Shown here one piece after another: positions 35,229 to 44,810 of a DNA stretch of 64,000 bases. The first letter of the stretch is position 1, and each line of letters opens with the position of its first letter. The notes under the pieces are model-generated. The model was not told the origin of the DNA, did no database searches, and worked only from the letters and a program-made list of their open reading frames with translations. The stretch spans positions 124,001-188,000 of the forward strand of contig NZ_JAWJEJ010000001.1 of assembly GCF_032911445.1 (NCBI RefSeq), read 5' to 3'. The translations under genes and the position numbers were made by a program. The DNA is from Sphingomonas sp. HF-S4. Its GTDB lineage: Bacteria; Pseudomonadota; Alphaproteobacteria; Sphingomonadales; Sphingomonadaceae.

Positions 35229-36053
35229 TCAGTAAGGCGGCCGGTCCAGCCCCTTCGGACTGGTCGTGAAGATCTCGCAGCCGGTCTCGGTGATGCCGAT
35301 CGAATGCTCGAACTGCGCCGAGAGCGAGCGGTCGCGGGTCACCGCGGTCCAGCCGTCGTCGAGCAGCTTCACGTCGGGGCGGCCGACGTTGATCATCGGC
35401 TCGACAGTAAAGAACATGCCAGGACGCAGCTCCGGGCCGGTGCCGGGGCGGCCGACATGGACGACTTCGGGCGCGTCGTGGAATACTTGGCCAAGGCCAT
35501 GCCCGCAGAAATCGCGGACCACGCCATAGCGGTGCTTTTCGGCGTGGCGCTGAATCGCATGGCTGATGTCGCCGAGATGGTTGCCCGGCCGGGCCTGTTC
35601 GAGCCCAAGCATCAGGCATTCATAGGTCACGTCGACCAGCCGGCGCGCCTTGATCGGCACGTCGCCGACCAGATACATCCGGCTGGTATCGCCGTGCCAG
35701 CCGCCGAGCATCGGGGTGACGTCGATATTGACGATGTCGCCGTCCTTGAGCGTGCGATCGGACGGAATGCCGTGGCAGACGACATGGTTGATCGAGATGC
35801 AGCAGCTGTGCGTGTAGCCGCGATAGCCGAGCGTCGCGGGCACGCCGCCCGCGGCGATCGTCATATTGCGGACGATGTCGTCGAGCTCGTCGGTGCGTAC
35901 GCCGGGGACGACATGCGGCACCAGCGCGTCGAGGATCTCGGCGGCGAGTTGGCCCGCCTTGCGCATGCCTTCGAAGCCTGCGGGTCCGTGGAGCTTGATC
36001 GCGCCGTCGCGCGCCTGCGGCATGTCTTCGGTGACGGTGACATATTCGGTCAT
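35229..36053 (-). CDS. map: type I methionine aminopeptidase
   Basis: 274-residue enzyme removing N-terminal methionine from new proteins. All five metal ligands are seen in family motifs: VNIDVTP, HGDTSRM, FCGHGLG, FTVEPMINVG and QFEHSIGIT; the substrate histidine is in INHVVCHGIP. The start at 36053 (MTEYVTVTED) is the first ATG matching the family N-terminal extension. Divergent from the cinA-like gene. Confidence 0.94.
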   Translation of the reverse strand: MTEYVTVTEDMPQARDGAIKLHGPAGFEGMRKAGQLAAEILDALVPHVVPGVRTDELDDIVRNMTIAAGGVPATLGYRGYTHSCCISINHVVCHGIPSDRTLKDGDIVNIDVTPMLGGWHGDTSRMYLVGDVPIKARRLVDVTYECLMLGLEQARPGNHLGDISHAIQRHAEKHRYGVVRDFCGHGLGQVFHDAPEVVHVGRPGTGPELRPGMFFTVEPMINVGRPDVKLLDDGWTAVTRDRSLSAQFEHSIGITETGCEIFTTSPKGLDRPPY

Positions 36054-36106
36054 GCGCGGCGATATAGGCGTTTGCGTGCCGGTTTGCGAGGCTCTAGGCC
36101 ATCGCC

Positions 36107-36862
36107 ATGAGCGAGCGCATCTGGACCGCGGCACTGGTGGTGATCGGCGACGAGATTCTCTCGGGCCGCACGCAGGACAAGAATGTCGCGCAGCTCGCCT
36201 CCTGGCTCAACGTCCAGGGCATCCGGCTGGCCGAAGTGCGCGTGGTGCCCGATGTGCAGGACGCGATCGTCGAGGCAGTCAACGCGCTGCGCGTCCGCAA
36301 CGATTACCTCTTCACCACCGGCGGGATCGGGCCGACGCATGACGACATCACCGTCGATGCGATCGCCGTGGCGCTCGGCGTTTCGGTGGTGGTGCATCCG
36401 CAGGCGCGCGCGGTGCTCGAACGTCATTACGAGACGCGCGGCGGGCTGACCGATGCCCGGCTGCGGATGGCAAGGGTGCCCGAGGGGGCGGACCTGATCG
36501 CCAACCGGATGTCCGGCGCGCCCGGGATCCGCTGGGGCAATGTCTTCATCCTCGCCGGGGTGCCGCACATCACCGCGGGGATGCTCGACGCACTGACCGG
36601 CACGCTCGAGGGCGGGCTGCCGGTGCTGTCGCGCACGGTGGGGGCGTGGGTCGCCGAGAGCGAGATCGCCGAGATGCTCGGCGAGACCGAGCGCGCGCAT
36701 CCCGGCGTGTCGATCGGCAGCTATCCGTTCTTCCGCGAGGGCAAGACCGGCGCGAACTTCGTAGTGCGCGCGACCGACGCGGCGCTGGTCGACCGAGTCG
36801 TGGAAGCGCTGCTTGGGGGGTTGCGGGCCGCGGGCAGGGAGCCGATCGAGGGCGGGATTTGA
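36107..36862 (+). CDS. CinA-type molybdopterin-binding domain protein
   Basis: 251-residue protein with the MoCF/MogA-like domain of the competence/damage-inducible CinA family (COG1058): VIGDEILSGRTQDKNVAQLA, VPDVQDAIVEAVNAL, FTTGGIGPTHDDITVDAIA. It lacks the C-terminal nicotinamide-nucleotide amidase domain of full CinA, so it is the short form. Biological role uncertain; some relatives are pyrophosphatases acting on nucleotide cofactors. Confidence 0.88.
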   Translation: MSERIWTAALVVIGDEILSGRTQDKNVAQLASWLNVQGIRLAEVRVVPDVQDAIVEAVNALRVRNDYLFTTGGIGPTHDDITVDAIAVALGVSVVVHPQARAVLERHYETRGGLTDARLRMARVPEGADLIANRMSGAPGIRWGNVFILAGVPHITAGMLDALTGTLEGGLPVLSRTVGAWVAESEIAEMLGETERAHPGVSIGSYPFFREGKTGANFVVRATDAALVDRVVEALLGGLRAAGREPIEGGI

Positions 36863-36901
36863 CGGAATTTATTGCAAGCCCATCGCGACAATCCTGCGAC
36901 T

Positions 36902-38503
36902 CTATCGCATTAGCCGGCTGAACAGGCTGCGATCCCTGAGAATTTCGCGCGCGGCGTTGTGGCCGGGCGCGCCGGTGACGCCACCGCCGGGGTGGGTGCC
37001 CGCGCCGCACATGTAGAGCCCCGCGATCGGGCCACGATAGTTGCCATGGCCTAGCATCGGACGCGCCGCCCAGAGTTGGTCGAGCGACATATGGCCGTGC
37101 ATGATGTCGCCGCCGACCAATCCGAACTTGCGCTCCAGGTCGAGCGGCGAATGGATTTGTCGCGCGATGACCGATGCCTTGAAATTAGGGGCATGCTTCG
37201 TGACCGTGTCGATGATCCGGTCGGCGGCCGCCTCGCGTTCTTCGTCCCAGCTGCGGCCGCCCGGGAGCACCGGCGCGAATTGCTGGCAGAACAACGCGGC
37301 GACGTGGCGACCCGGCGGGGCGAGGCTGTCGTCCACGCTAGAGGGAATCGTCATCTCGACGATCGGTTCGTCGGAAAAGCCGTTGGCGCGCGCGCTGGTA
37401 TAGGCGCGGTCCATGTAATCGAGCGTCGGGCAGATCATGATGCCGGCGCCGTGATGCTCGCCGATCCCCGGCAGCACGGTGAAGTCGGGCAGCTCGGATA
37501 AAGCGACGTTCATCCGGAAGGTGCCCGAGCCGGCCTTGTACTGATCGATACGCCCCGCGAATTCGGGCGACAGATCGGCGCGGTCGATCAAGTTGCGATA
37601 GAGCAATGCGGGGCCGACATTCGCCGCCACGATCCCGGCCGCGATCTCCTCGCCGCTTTCGAGGCGGACGCCGGCGACCTTCCCCCCATCGACCAGCACG
37701 CGCGACACCGGCGCTTCGAGGCTGATCTCGACGCCCGCCTCGATGCACGCCTCGGCCATCGCCTGCGTGATCGCGCCCATCCCGCCGATCGAATGCCCCC
37801 AGGCGCCCTTCTTGCCGTTCACTTCGCCGAAGACGTGGTGGAGGAGGACGTAGGCGCTGCCCGGCGTATCGGGGCTGGCATAATTGCCCACTACCGCGTC
37901 GAAGCCGAATGCCGCCTTCACATAGTCATTCTCGAACCAGCCATCGAGGAAGTCGCGCGCGGATTTGACGAACAGGTCGAGCGTGTCGCGCTGTGCCTCC
38001 AGGCTCATCCCCGCCAGCCTGCGCCCCTGCGCGGCTGCGGCGAGCAGCGCGCGCAGGCCCCCGCCGGCATTTGGCGGGGTTTTGAGCGCCAGGTCGCGCA
38101 GCACCTGCGCAACGCGTTCGAGCGCGGCTTCGTAGGCGGGCAGCGCCTGGGCGTCGCGCGCCGAGAAGCGGGCGAACTCGGCGCGGGTCCGCGCGCTGCC
38201 GCCGCCCAGCTTCACATAGCCGCCATCATGCGGCAGGAAGTTGGAAATCGGCCGCTCCGCCACGCGCCAGCCGCGTTGGTGCAGCCGCATGTCGGCGATG
38301 ACCTTGGGACGGAGCAGGCTGACCGTGTAGCTCGCCGTCGAATTGCGGAAGCCGGGATGGAATTCCTCGGTCACCGCCGCCCCGCCGACGATATGCCGGC
38401 GCTCGAGGACGTGCACCTTGAGCCCGGCGCGCGCCAGGTAGAACGCGCAGACCAGCCCGTTATGCCCGCCGCCGACGATCAGGGCGTCGGTGCGGTGGGT
38501 CAT
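36902..38503 (-). CDS. FAD-dependent oxidoreductase, phytoene desaturase/PYROXD2-like
   Basis: 533-residue flavoprotein. The N-terminal dinucleotide fold is LIVGGGHNGLVCAFYLARAGLKVHVLERR, followed by VGGAAVTEEFHPGF; the C-terminus has the CrtI/amine oxidase motif GLYMCGAGTHPGGGVTGAPGHNAA. Relatives act on carotenoids or are of unknown substrate (PYROXD2). It begins 3 nt after the M20 peptidase stop, so both are probably one operon. Not firmly a carotenoid gene, as no crt neighbours are seen. Confidence 0.87.
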   Translation of the reverse strand: MTHRTDALIVGGGHNGLVCAFYLARAGLKVHVLERRHIVGGAAVTEEFHPGFRNSTASYTVSLLRPKVIADMRLHQRGWRVAERPISNFLPHDGGYVKLGGGSARTRAEFARFSARDAQALPAYEAALERVAQVLRDLALKTPPNAGGGLRALLAAAAQGRRLAGMSLEAQRDTLDLFVKSARDFLDGWFENDYVKAAFGFDAVVGNYASPDTPGSAYVLLHHVFGEVNGKKGAWGHSIGGMGAITQAMAEACIEAGVEISLEAPVSRVLVDGGKVAGVRLESGEEIAAGIVAANVGPALLYRNLIDRADLSPEFAGRIDQYKAGSGTFRMNVALSELPDFTVLPGIGEHHGAGIMICPTLDYMDRAYTSARANGFSDEPIVEMTIPSSVDDSLAPPGRHVAALFCQQFAPVLPGGRSWDEEREAAADRIIDTVTKHAPNFKASVIARQIHSPLDLERKFGLVGGDIMHGHMSLDQLWAARPMLGHGNYRGPIAGLYMCGAGTHPGGGVTGAPGHNAAREILRDRSLFSRLMR

Positions 38504-38506
38504 GGC

Positions 38507-39892
38507 TTACTTCGCGAGCGCGGTGACGACGCGCTTGTAGAAGGTGATCGCCGGAGCGATCTCGCTCACCGGGATGCGCTCGTTGAGGCCGTGGGCGAAA
38601 CTGTCGCTCGATTTCATGAACAACGGACTGACGCCGTAGCTCGCCACGCCCTTGCCCCGAAACCACATGCTGTCGGTCGCGCCCGCCGACATCACCGGGA
38701 CTACCGGCACGTCGGGGAATCGGGCACGCACGGCCTTGGTGATGACCTTCATCAGCTCGGGGCGAAGCGGCGAGGCGTCGCTCGGCACCGATCCGCTCTC
38801 GACCTTGGTCACCTTGATCGTCGGATCGGCGACCAACTCGGTCAGCTTGGCCTGGACCTCGGCGATCGGCGTGCCAGGGAAGATGCGGCAATTGATGTTG
38901 GCGGTGGCGCGCTGGGGCAGCGCGTTGGTCGCGTGGCCGGCATTGGCGAGCGTCGCGACGCAGGTCGTGCCGGTCTGGCCGACGAAGCCGGGATCGGCGC
39001 GCAGGATCGCACGGGCCTCAGCATCCTCGGGATTGGCAGCGAAGCGGCGCATCGCGTCGGCGAGCTTGGCGTCGGCGGTGCGGGCGGCAGTGGCGGCCCA
39101 GCTTGCCTTGGTGATCTCGTTGACCTGGCCGGGGAATTCGTACGCCTCGATCTTCGCTAGCGCGGCGGCGAGCTGGTAGATCGCATTGGGCTTCCGCGGC
39201 GCGCTTGAATGGCCGCCGGGGTTGGTGATCGCCAGCTCGAAATCGGCATAGGTCTTCTCGGCGCCCTGCACGCCGAACATCACCGGCTTGCCGCCCTCGT
39301 CCATGTCGCCGCCGCCGCCGTCGATGTTGAGCAGCAGCTCGGCGTCGTGGAATTCGGCGGCGAGCGCGGCGGTGGTCTTCATCGCCGTCTCTTCGTCGCC
39401 CGAGAGGAGCATCACGATGTCGCGGCCGGGCTTGAAGCCTTCGCGCTTCAACTGGATCATCGAGGCAATGAAGGTCGAGACGTCGAACTTGTTGTCGCTC
39501 GCGCCGCGGCCGAACAGATAGCCGTTCTCGACCACCGGGGTAAATGGATCGCGCTCCCAATCGGCGGGTTTGGCCTCGACCACATCCATATGGCCTGAGA
39601 TGTAGATCGGCTTTGCACCATTCTTCGCCTTGCCGGTGCCGCGATAGCGCGCGACCAGATAGGCGGTGTCCCCCAGCTTCTCGACGCGGACATCGCCCTC
39701 GGCGAACCCGCCGGCGACGAGCTGCGACTTGAGATAGGTGGCGTAGTCGAAGGTCTGATTGGCCGCGCCCGCGACAGTGCGGAAGGCGACACCGCGCTTG
39801 AGCAGGTCCAGCGCCTGTGTCTCGGCCTGTGTCTGCGCCATTGCCGGGCCGGCGACGAGCGCCCCTGCGAGGAAAGCCGCGAGGTGGCGCAT
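38507..39892 (-). CDS. exported M20-family metallopeptidase
   Basis: 461-residue peptidase with a signal peptide ending PAMAQ (about residue 19). M20 zinc-ligand motifs: GHMDVVEAKP, RGASDNKFDVS, LLSGDEETAMK (catalytic EE region is DEE), and the dimerisation domain from about residue 200. Works in the periplasm on peptides or amino-acid conjugates. The tRNA-Gly gene lies 25 nt upstream. Co-directional with the FAD oxidoreductase. Confidence 0.9.
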   Translation of the reverse strand: MRHLAAFLAGALVAGPAMAQTQAETQALDLLKRGVAFRTVAGAANQTFDYATYLKSQLVAGGFAEGDVRVEKLGDTAYLVARYRGTGKAKNGAKPIYISGHMDVVEAKPADWERDPFTPVVENGYLFGRGASDNKFDVSTFIASMIQLKREGFKPGRDIVMLLSGDEETAMKTTAALAAEFHDAELLLNIDGGGGDMDEGGKPVMFGVQGAEKTYADFELAITNPGGHSSAPRKPNAIYQLAAALAKIEAYEFPGQVNEITKASWAATAARTADAKLADAMRRFAANPEDAEARAILRADPGFVGQTGTTCVATLANAGHATNALPQRATANINCRIFPGTPIAEVQAKLTELVADPTIKVTKVESGSVPSDASPLRPELMKVITKAVRARFPDVPVVPVMSAGATDSMWFRGKGVASYGVSPLFMKSSDSFAHGLNERIPVSEIAPAITFYKRVVTALAK

Positions 39893-39917
39893 GAGGCGGA
39901 GGCTCCGATAAGAAGAA

Positions 39918-39991
39918 TGGAGCGGGTGAAGGGAATCGAACCCTCGTCGTAAGCTTGGGAAGCTTCTGCTCTACCATTGAGCTACACCCGC
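39918..39991 (-). tRNA. tRNA-Gly (CCC anticodon)
   Basis: 74-nt cloverleaf including an encoded CCA. Acceptor GCGGGTG/CACCCGC, D-arm GCTC/GAGC with GGTA loop, anticodon loop TTCCCAA (CCC), T-arm GAGGG-TTCGATT-CCCTT, then TCCA. One non-pairing base pair (G27-A43) at the anticodon stem base; otherwise the same layout as E. coli tRNA-Gly CCC. Confidence 0.96.
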
Positions 39992-40045
39992 CCGAGCCGC
40001 CCGGTTGCCACGCGTCGCGGCGGCGGTCAATCCGCGAAGTGGCGA

Positions 40046-41557
40046 TCAGCCCGGTTTCGGCTTGAGCCGCTGACGGCGGAGGAAGCGGGCGCGGATCTCG
40101 GCCTCGCGCAGGAAGGTGGCGGGCAGATAGGTGAGGGTGCGCAGCCCCGCGACCGTGGAGAGGTTGCGGACAGTGCGGCGGGTCTGGTCGATCATCTGCT
40201 CCACCATTTCGCGGCGGCGGATCTCGCCGCTCTCGGTGATCAGCGTCAGTCGGTGGATCGCATAGAGCCCGATCGCGCCCGAGATCAGGAAGTAGAAATC
40301 CCATTGCGAGAGACGAAGCGGCGAGACGATCGCAACCCCCTCCGGGCTGGTCCAGCGTAGCAGGACTTCGAACTGGCGCGCGGCGAAGAAGTCCGCGAAC
40401 CCACCGCCGAGGATCGGCGCAATGCCCGCCGCGACTGCTGTGGCGAGACCGGCGCAGGCGACGTAGGCGGTCGATTGGCCCTTGGGCGACAGCTTCATCG
40501 CGATGCTGGTGGTGGCGAGCGTCGCGCCGGCGATCGCCAAGCCCATGAACAGGTGAAGCACCACCAGGTACGCGATCAGCCACGGCCCATGCGGTATCTG
40601 GGAGGCACCGATCATCCCGACGATGCACAGGATATAGGTCGGAGCGGCGACGAGCAGCACCGACTTGTTGGCGAAGCGATCGGCGAGCGCTCCCCAGTTG
40701 CGTAGCGCGACCAAGTTGGAGAGCTGGCTGACGGCGCTCAGCACCATCACGAAGGTCATGTCGAAGCCGAGCTGGCGGACGATGAACACCGTGAAGAACG
40801 GGGTCGCCAGGTTGATCGCGAATTGCCAACTCGCGAGGAAGATCGTTAGGCGCCGGAAATTCTGGTCGGCTAGTGGCGCGCGGAGCAGGCCGACCAGGCC
40901 GAGCTGGATCTCCGGACGTGGCGGCATCGCCGGCTCGGGAACGCGTGAGGTGAGCCAAGCGCTCACCAGCCCGGCCAGGAATCCCAAGCCGTAGAGGACG
41001 CCGAAGATGATGCTGCGCCAGCTCGAGCCTTCGGTAGTACGATCGAGCACGATCGCCGCTGCGATGCCCGCGACCAGGCTGATCGCAGCAGCATAAGCGG
41101 TACGACGCGCGAAGACCCAGCCGAGCCGGTCGTCGGGGGCAAGGTCGCGCATCCAGGCATTCCACGCGCAGCTGCCGACCGCGCTCATCCCGCACAGCAC
41201 GAGCTGCGCGATGACCAGCGCCGCAATTCCAAGATCGCCCGGCAGAAACGGCGCGAGCGCCATCAGCGCGAGCATCGCGCGGCCAGTGAAACCGCCGGCG
41301 ACCGCGATCAGCTTGCGCTTGCGCAGCCGTTCGACGAGCAGGATCGCCGGGGCCTGGAGCAACTGGCCGAGGAACGGCGCGCTGGCGAGCACGCCGATGA
41401 CGAGGTTCGACGCGCCCAGATGCAGTGCTAGTGCAGTGAGAATGACGCCGCTGGTCAGCGCGGTCGCGGCGCTGGCGAACGCGCCTTCGGTGACGACCTG
41501 GCGCATCGCCTGATCGCGTTCGGCCTCGCTCACGCTAGGCTGCGGCTGGAGCGACAT
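40046..41557 (-). CDS. MFS-type transporter
   Basis: 503-residue membrane protein with about twelve hydrophobic segments. The start at 41557 (MSLQPQPSVSEAERDQ) follows AGGAATCGG; the upstream extension is rejected. It has the loop charged motif RLRKRKLIAVAGGFTGR between helices 2 and 3 and a long central loop. Substrate unknown; probably sugar, amino acid or drug. Divergent from the GH35-like gene, 79 nt apart, so the two may be functionally linked. Confidence 0.85.
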   Translation of the reverse strand: MSLQPQPSVSEAERDQAMRQVVTEGAFASAATALTSGVILTALALHLGASNLVIGVLASAPFLGQLLQAPAILLVERLRKRKLIAVAGGFTGRAMLALMALAPFLPGDLGIAALVIAQLVLCGMSAVGSCAWNAWMRDLAPDDRLGWVFARRTAYAAAISLVAGIAAAIVLDRTTEGSSWRSIIFGVLYGLGFLAGLVSAWLTSRVPEPAMPPRPEIQLGLVGLLRAPLADQNFRRLTIFLASWQFAINLATPFFTVFIVRQLGFDMTFVMVLSAVSQLSNLVALRNWGALADRFANKSVLLVAAPTYILCIVGMIGASQIPHGPWLIAYLVVLHLFMGLAIAGATLATTSIAMKLSPKGQSTAYVACAGLATAVAAGIAPILGGGFADFFAARQFEVLLRWTSPEGVAIVSPLRLSQWDFYFLISGAIGLYAIHRLTLITESGEIRRREMVEQMIDQTRRTVRNLSTVAGLRTLTYLPATFLREAEIRARFLRRQRLKPKPG

Positions 41558-41636
41558 CGTCCGATTCCTTGCTGCGTTTGCGAGACAAAGATTTGCGCGC
41601 TTGACGGGTTCCATCGCGGCGGCGGATGAAAGCCCT

Positions 41637-43124
41637 ATGCTCCGACTGCTCGTCTCGCTCGCCTTGCTGTTCGTCGCACTTCCTGCCGTGGCGCAGCCCC
41701 CGCACCTCAAGGACGGGCAACTGATCGTCGATGGCAAGCCGTTCCTGATCCTGGGCGGCGAGCTCGGCAATTCAAGCGCGTCGGAGCGTGCCTGGCTGCA
41801 GCCGCATTGGGCACGGCTCAAGGCAATGCACCTCAACACTGTGCTCGCGCCGGTAAGCTGGGAGCTGATCGAGCCGAGCGAGGGCAGGTTCGATTTCTCG
41901 AGCGTCGACTGGCTGATCGAGGATGCCCGCGCGCACGATCTGCGGCTGGTGTTCCTATGGTTCGGCAGCTGGAAGAATTCGATGTCGACCTATGTCCCCG
42001 CCTGGGTGAAGCGTGACGAGAAGCGCTTCCCGCGGACGGTGGATGCTGACGGCAGGGCGCAGGAGATCCTATCCGCGTTCGGAACCGCGACGCGCGATGC
42101 CGACGCCAAGGCGTTCGCGGCGCTGATGCGGCATCTGAAGGCGGTCGACGGCGAGCGGTACACCGTCATCATGATCCAGGTCGAGAACGAGATCGGCTTC
42201 CTGCCGACCGCGCGGGAGCGCGGCGCGGTGGCCGATGCGGCGTTCGCGAAGTTCAAGGGATCGGAGGAGGCATTCACCGCCGACGCCTATGCGCGCTTCA
42301 CCGAGGCCGTCGCCCGCGCGGGCAAGCGCCAGTACGATCTGCCGATGTACGTCAACGGCGCGCAAGGGCGGCCCGGCAAGCTACCCGGCGAATATCCCTC
42401 GGGCGGACCCTTGGCCCATTTGTTCGAGGTGTGGCGCAAGGGGGCGCCCTCGATCGATTTCCTTGCGCCCGATATCTATTTCCCGAGCTTTGCGGGGATC
42501 GTCGCGGGCTATGCGAAGCCGGGCAATCCGCTGTTCGTGCCAGAGGCGAACAATGCCGGCGATCCTCGCGCGGCGGCCAATGCCTATGGGGTGATCGCCG
42601 GGCATCGCGGGATCGGATTCAGCCCGTTCTCGATCGAGAGCATTGCCGAGGCCGAGGCGGCGAAGCTGCGCGCGCTGTACTGGCTGCTCGATAGCATGAC
42701 GCCCGAGATCGCTCGCGCGCAGGCGAACGGGCGGATCGCGGGCTTCTCGCCGTCGGTGAGTTTCGATGGCGTGGTCGACGACAAGCCGCAGGTCGCGACG
42801 CTGGGCGGCTATCGATTCACGGTCGGATTCGTCGATCCTTGGACCCCGAAGGACAAGCAGGTGCCCGCCGAGCATGGCGGGATGATCCTGTGGCTGGGCG
42901 GCGAGGACTATCTGGTCGCGGGCAGCGGGATCACCGTCACCGTCGAACCCGCAAGCGACAAGGGGCGGGCGGGGCTTGACCGAGTCGAGGAAGGCCGGTT
43001 CGTCGATGGCAGGTTCGTGCCGGGCCGTGTGTTGAACGGTGACCAGACGCACCAGGGGCGGCACGTGCGTCTGCCGCCGGACGCGCAAGGCGTCCAGCGC
43101 GTGCGGCTATATCGTTACGGCTGA
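41637..43124 (+). CDS. exported GH35-like (DUF5597) beta-galactosidase
   Basis: 495-residue glycosidase with a signal peptide ending PAVAQ (residues 1-20). The TIM-barrel start ILGGELGNSSASE and WELIEPSEGRFDF is typical of GH35/GH42 enzymes. The acid/base glutamate is in MIQVENEIGF and the nucleophile candidate is FVPEANNAG. The C-terminal part resembles DUF5597. Likely periplasmic, releasing galactosyl residues from oligosaccharides. Divergent neighbour is an MFS transporter. Confidence 0.87.
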   Translation: MLRLLVSLALLFVALPAVAQPPHLKDGQLIVDGKPFLILGGELGNSSASERAWLQPHWARLKAMHLNTVLAPVSWELIEPSEGRFDFSSVDWLIEDARAHDLRLVFLWFGSWKNSMSTYVPAWVKRDEKRFPRTVDADGRAQEILSAFGTATRDADAKAFAALMRHLKAVDGERYTVIMIQVENEIGFLPTARERGAVADAAFAKFKGSEEAFTADAYARFTEAVARAGKRQYDLPMYVNGAQGRPGKLPGEYPSGGPLAHLFEVWRKGAPSIDFLAPDIYFPSFAGIVAGYAKPGNPLFVPEANNAGDPRAAANAYGVIAGHRGIGFSPFSIESIAEAEAAKLRALYWLLDSMTPEIARAQANGRIAGFSPSVSFDGVVDDKPQVATLGGYRFTVGFVDPWTPKDKQVPAEHGGMILWLGGEDYLVAGSGITVTVEPASDKGRAGLDRVEEGRFVDGRFVPGRVLNGDQTHQGRHVRLPPDAQGVQRVRLYRYG

Positions 43125-43162
43125 GAAGCGACCAAATCGCCGGTTCGTGCGTTGCGGGCGGC

Positions 43163-44011
43163 ATGGAAACACTCTGGTTCATCACCAATCCGAATTCCGG
43201 CACCGCGACCCGCGCCAAATGCGAGGCATTGGAGGCCGTATTCGAAGAAAGCGGGCTAAAGCTCGCCGGCCGCACCGAATTTCCCGATCAGCCGCTCCCC
43301 AAACCGAAGGAAATGGAAAGCGCGGGCGTCGATACGGTCGTGCTGTTCGCGGGCGACGGGACGATCAATGCGGCGCTGTGCGCGCTTGAGAAATGGCAGG
43401 GCGCGTTCCTGATCCTGCCGGGCGGCACGATGAACCTGCTCGCCAAGGGACTGCACAGCGAGACCGATCCGCACAAGATCGTCCATGCCGCGCACAAGAC
43501 CGAACGCCGGGTCGCGCTGCCCTATGTCATCGCCGGCAAGCATCGCGCTTTTGTCGGGCTGATCCTCGGCCCGGCTGCCGCCTGGGGACGCGCGCGCGAG
43601 GCGGCGCGCAAAGGGCGGATCGGCCGGTTGGTCGGTGCCGCCAAGGCTGCCTGGCGCAAGACCTTCGACGGCCGCGGCATTCGCATCGAGGGCGCACCGG
43701 GGCTAGGCGACGATTACCAGGCGGTATTTGTCACCCCCGACCTCGACGGCCTGCATGTCGCGGGCGTCGATGCGCGCGATCTGGGATCGATCGCGCAGCT
43801 CGGCTGGGACTGGCTGACCGGCGACTGGGTCGCCGCGCGCGCCGTCAGCGAGACGCGCACCGAGGAGTTGCGCGTCCACGGCCGCAAGCCGGCACAGGCG
43901 CTGTTCGACGGCGAGCCCGTCACACTCCAGCCGCACGAGAAGATCCGCGGCGGCAAGAGCCTCGAGACCTTCATCGCCACGCGCACCGACGAAGAGGTAC
44001 CCGCGACATGA
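43163..44011 (+). CDS. diacylglycerol-kinase-family lipid kinase
   Basis: 282-residue kinase of the DAGK catalytic domain (YegS/BmrU type). N-terminal WFITNPNSGTATRAK, the nucleotide loop FAGDGTINAAL (GGDGT-like with one change) and LPGGTMNLLAKGL are family motifs. Expected to phosphorylate a lipid with ATP; in a sphingomonad a sphingoid substrate is conceivable but unproven. Overlaps the metallophosphoesterase by 4 nt. Confidence 0.88.
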   Translation: METLWFITNPNSGTATRAKCEALEAVFEESGLKLAGRTEFPDQPLPKPKEMESAGVDTVVLFAGDGTINAALCALEKWQGAFLILPGGTMNLLAKGLHSETDPHKIVHAAHKTERRVALPYVIAGKHRAFVGLILGPAAAWGRAREAARKGRIGRLVGAAKAAWRKTFDGRGIRIEGAPGLGDDYQAVFVTPDLDGLHVAGVDARDLGSIAQLGWDWLTGDWVAARAVSETRTEELRVHGRKPAQALFDGEPVTLQPHEKIRGGKSLETFIATRTDEEVPAT

Positions 44012-44754
44012 CTCGGCTGTTTCACGTCAGCGACGTCCATTTCGGGCGCGAGGATCGCGAGGCGATCGACTGGTTCGGTGCGAGGGTGAAGGAAGAGCGG
44101 CCCGACGCGGTGATCATGACCGGCGACCTGACGATGCGCGCGCGCTCGAAGGAGTTCGAGGCAGCGGGGAAATGGCTCGAGAGCCTCGGGCGGCCGGTGA
44201 CGGTCGAGGTTGGCAACCATGACCTGCCTTATTTCAACCTGTGGGCGCGCTTCGTGACGCCGTACAAGCGCTATGTCGCGATCGAGCGGATGATCGAGAA
44301 GCCGCTCGACCTCAAGGGGGTGAGCGTGGTGCCGCTCAAGACCACTGCGCGCTTCCAGTTCCGCACCAACTGGTCGAAGGGCTATGTCAGCACGCGCTCG
44401 CTCCAGCAATCGCTTGCGCTGGTCGAGGCGGTGCCGGCGGACGACCTGGTCTTCATCGCCGCGCACCACCCGCTGATCGAGGCGGGGACGCTGGCGACGT
44501 CGAAGACCCGGCACGGGCGGAAGGCGCTCGAAGCGCTGGCGACCGCGGGCGCGCATGCGGTGTTGACCGGGCATGTCCATGATCCGTTCGACATCGCGCA
44601 CGAAGTCGAAGGACGGACGGTGCGGCTGATCGGGGCGGGGACCCTCTCCGAACGCGTGCGCAGCCAGCCACCGTCGTTCAACGAGATCCGCGTGGAGGGC
44701 ACCAGTTTCGAGACGATCGCGCGGTTCAAGGGCGAGGGGAGCGTGGCGCTCTAG
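44008..44754 (+). CDS. calcineurin-like metallophosphoesterase
   Basis: 248-residue metallophosphoesterase. Metal-binding motifs: HVSDVHFG (DxH), MTGDLTM (GD), EVGNHDLPY (GNHD), IAAHHP and LTGHVHDPF (GHxH). The ATG at 44008 lies in the lipid kinase stop (ATGA), so both are translationally coupled. The pairing suggests it acts on a phosphorylated lipid or nucleotide made or used by the kinase; that is inference. Confidence 0.9.
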   Translation: MTRLFHVSDVHFGREDREAIDWFGARVKEERPDAVIMTGDLTMRARSKEFEAAGKWLESLGRPVTVEVGNHDLPYFNLWARFVTPYKRYVAIERMIEKPLDLKGVSVVPLKTTARFQFRTNWSKGYVSTRSLQQSLALVEAVPADDLVFIAAHHPLIEAGTLATSKTRHGRKALEALATAGAHAVLTGHVHDPFDIAHEVEGRTVRLIGAGTLSERVRSQPPSFNEIRVEGTSFETIARFKGEGSVAL

Positions 44755-44810
44755 CGGTGTGCCACGAAGCGCCTCAGCCCGAACGGATCTGACCCCGGGG
44801 GCGCCGGGAA

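Noticed and set aside
39018..41195. Minus-strand frame of about 725 codons spanning the tRNA and parts of the M20 and MFS genes
   Set aside because: It runs through a tRNA gene and is out of frame with the true genes on the same strand.
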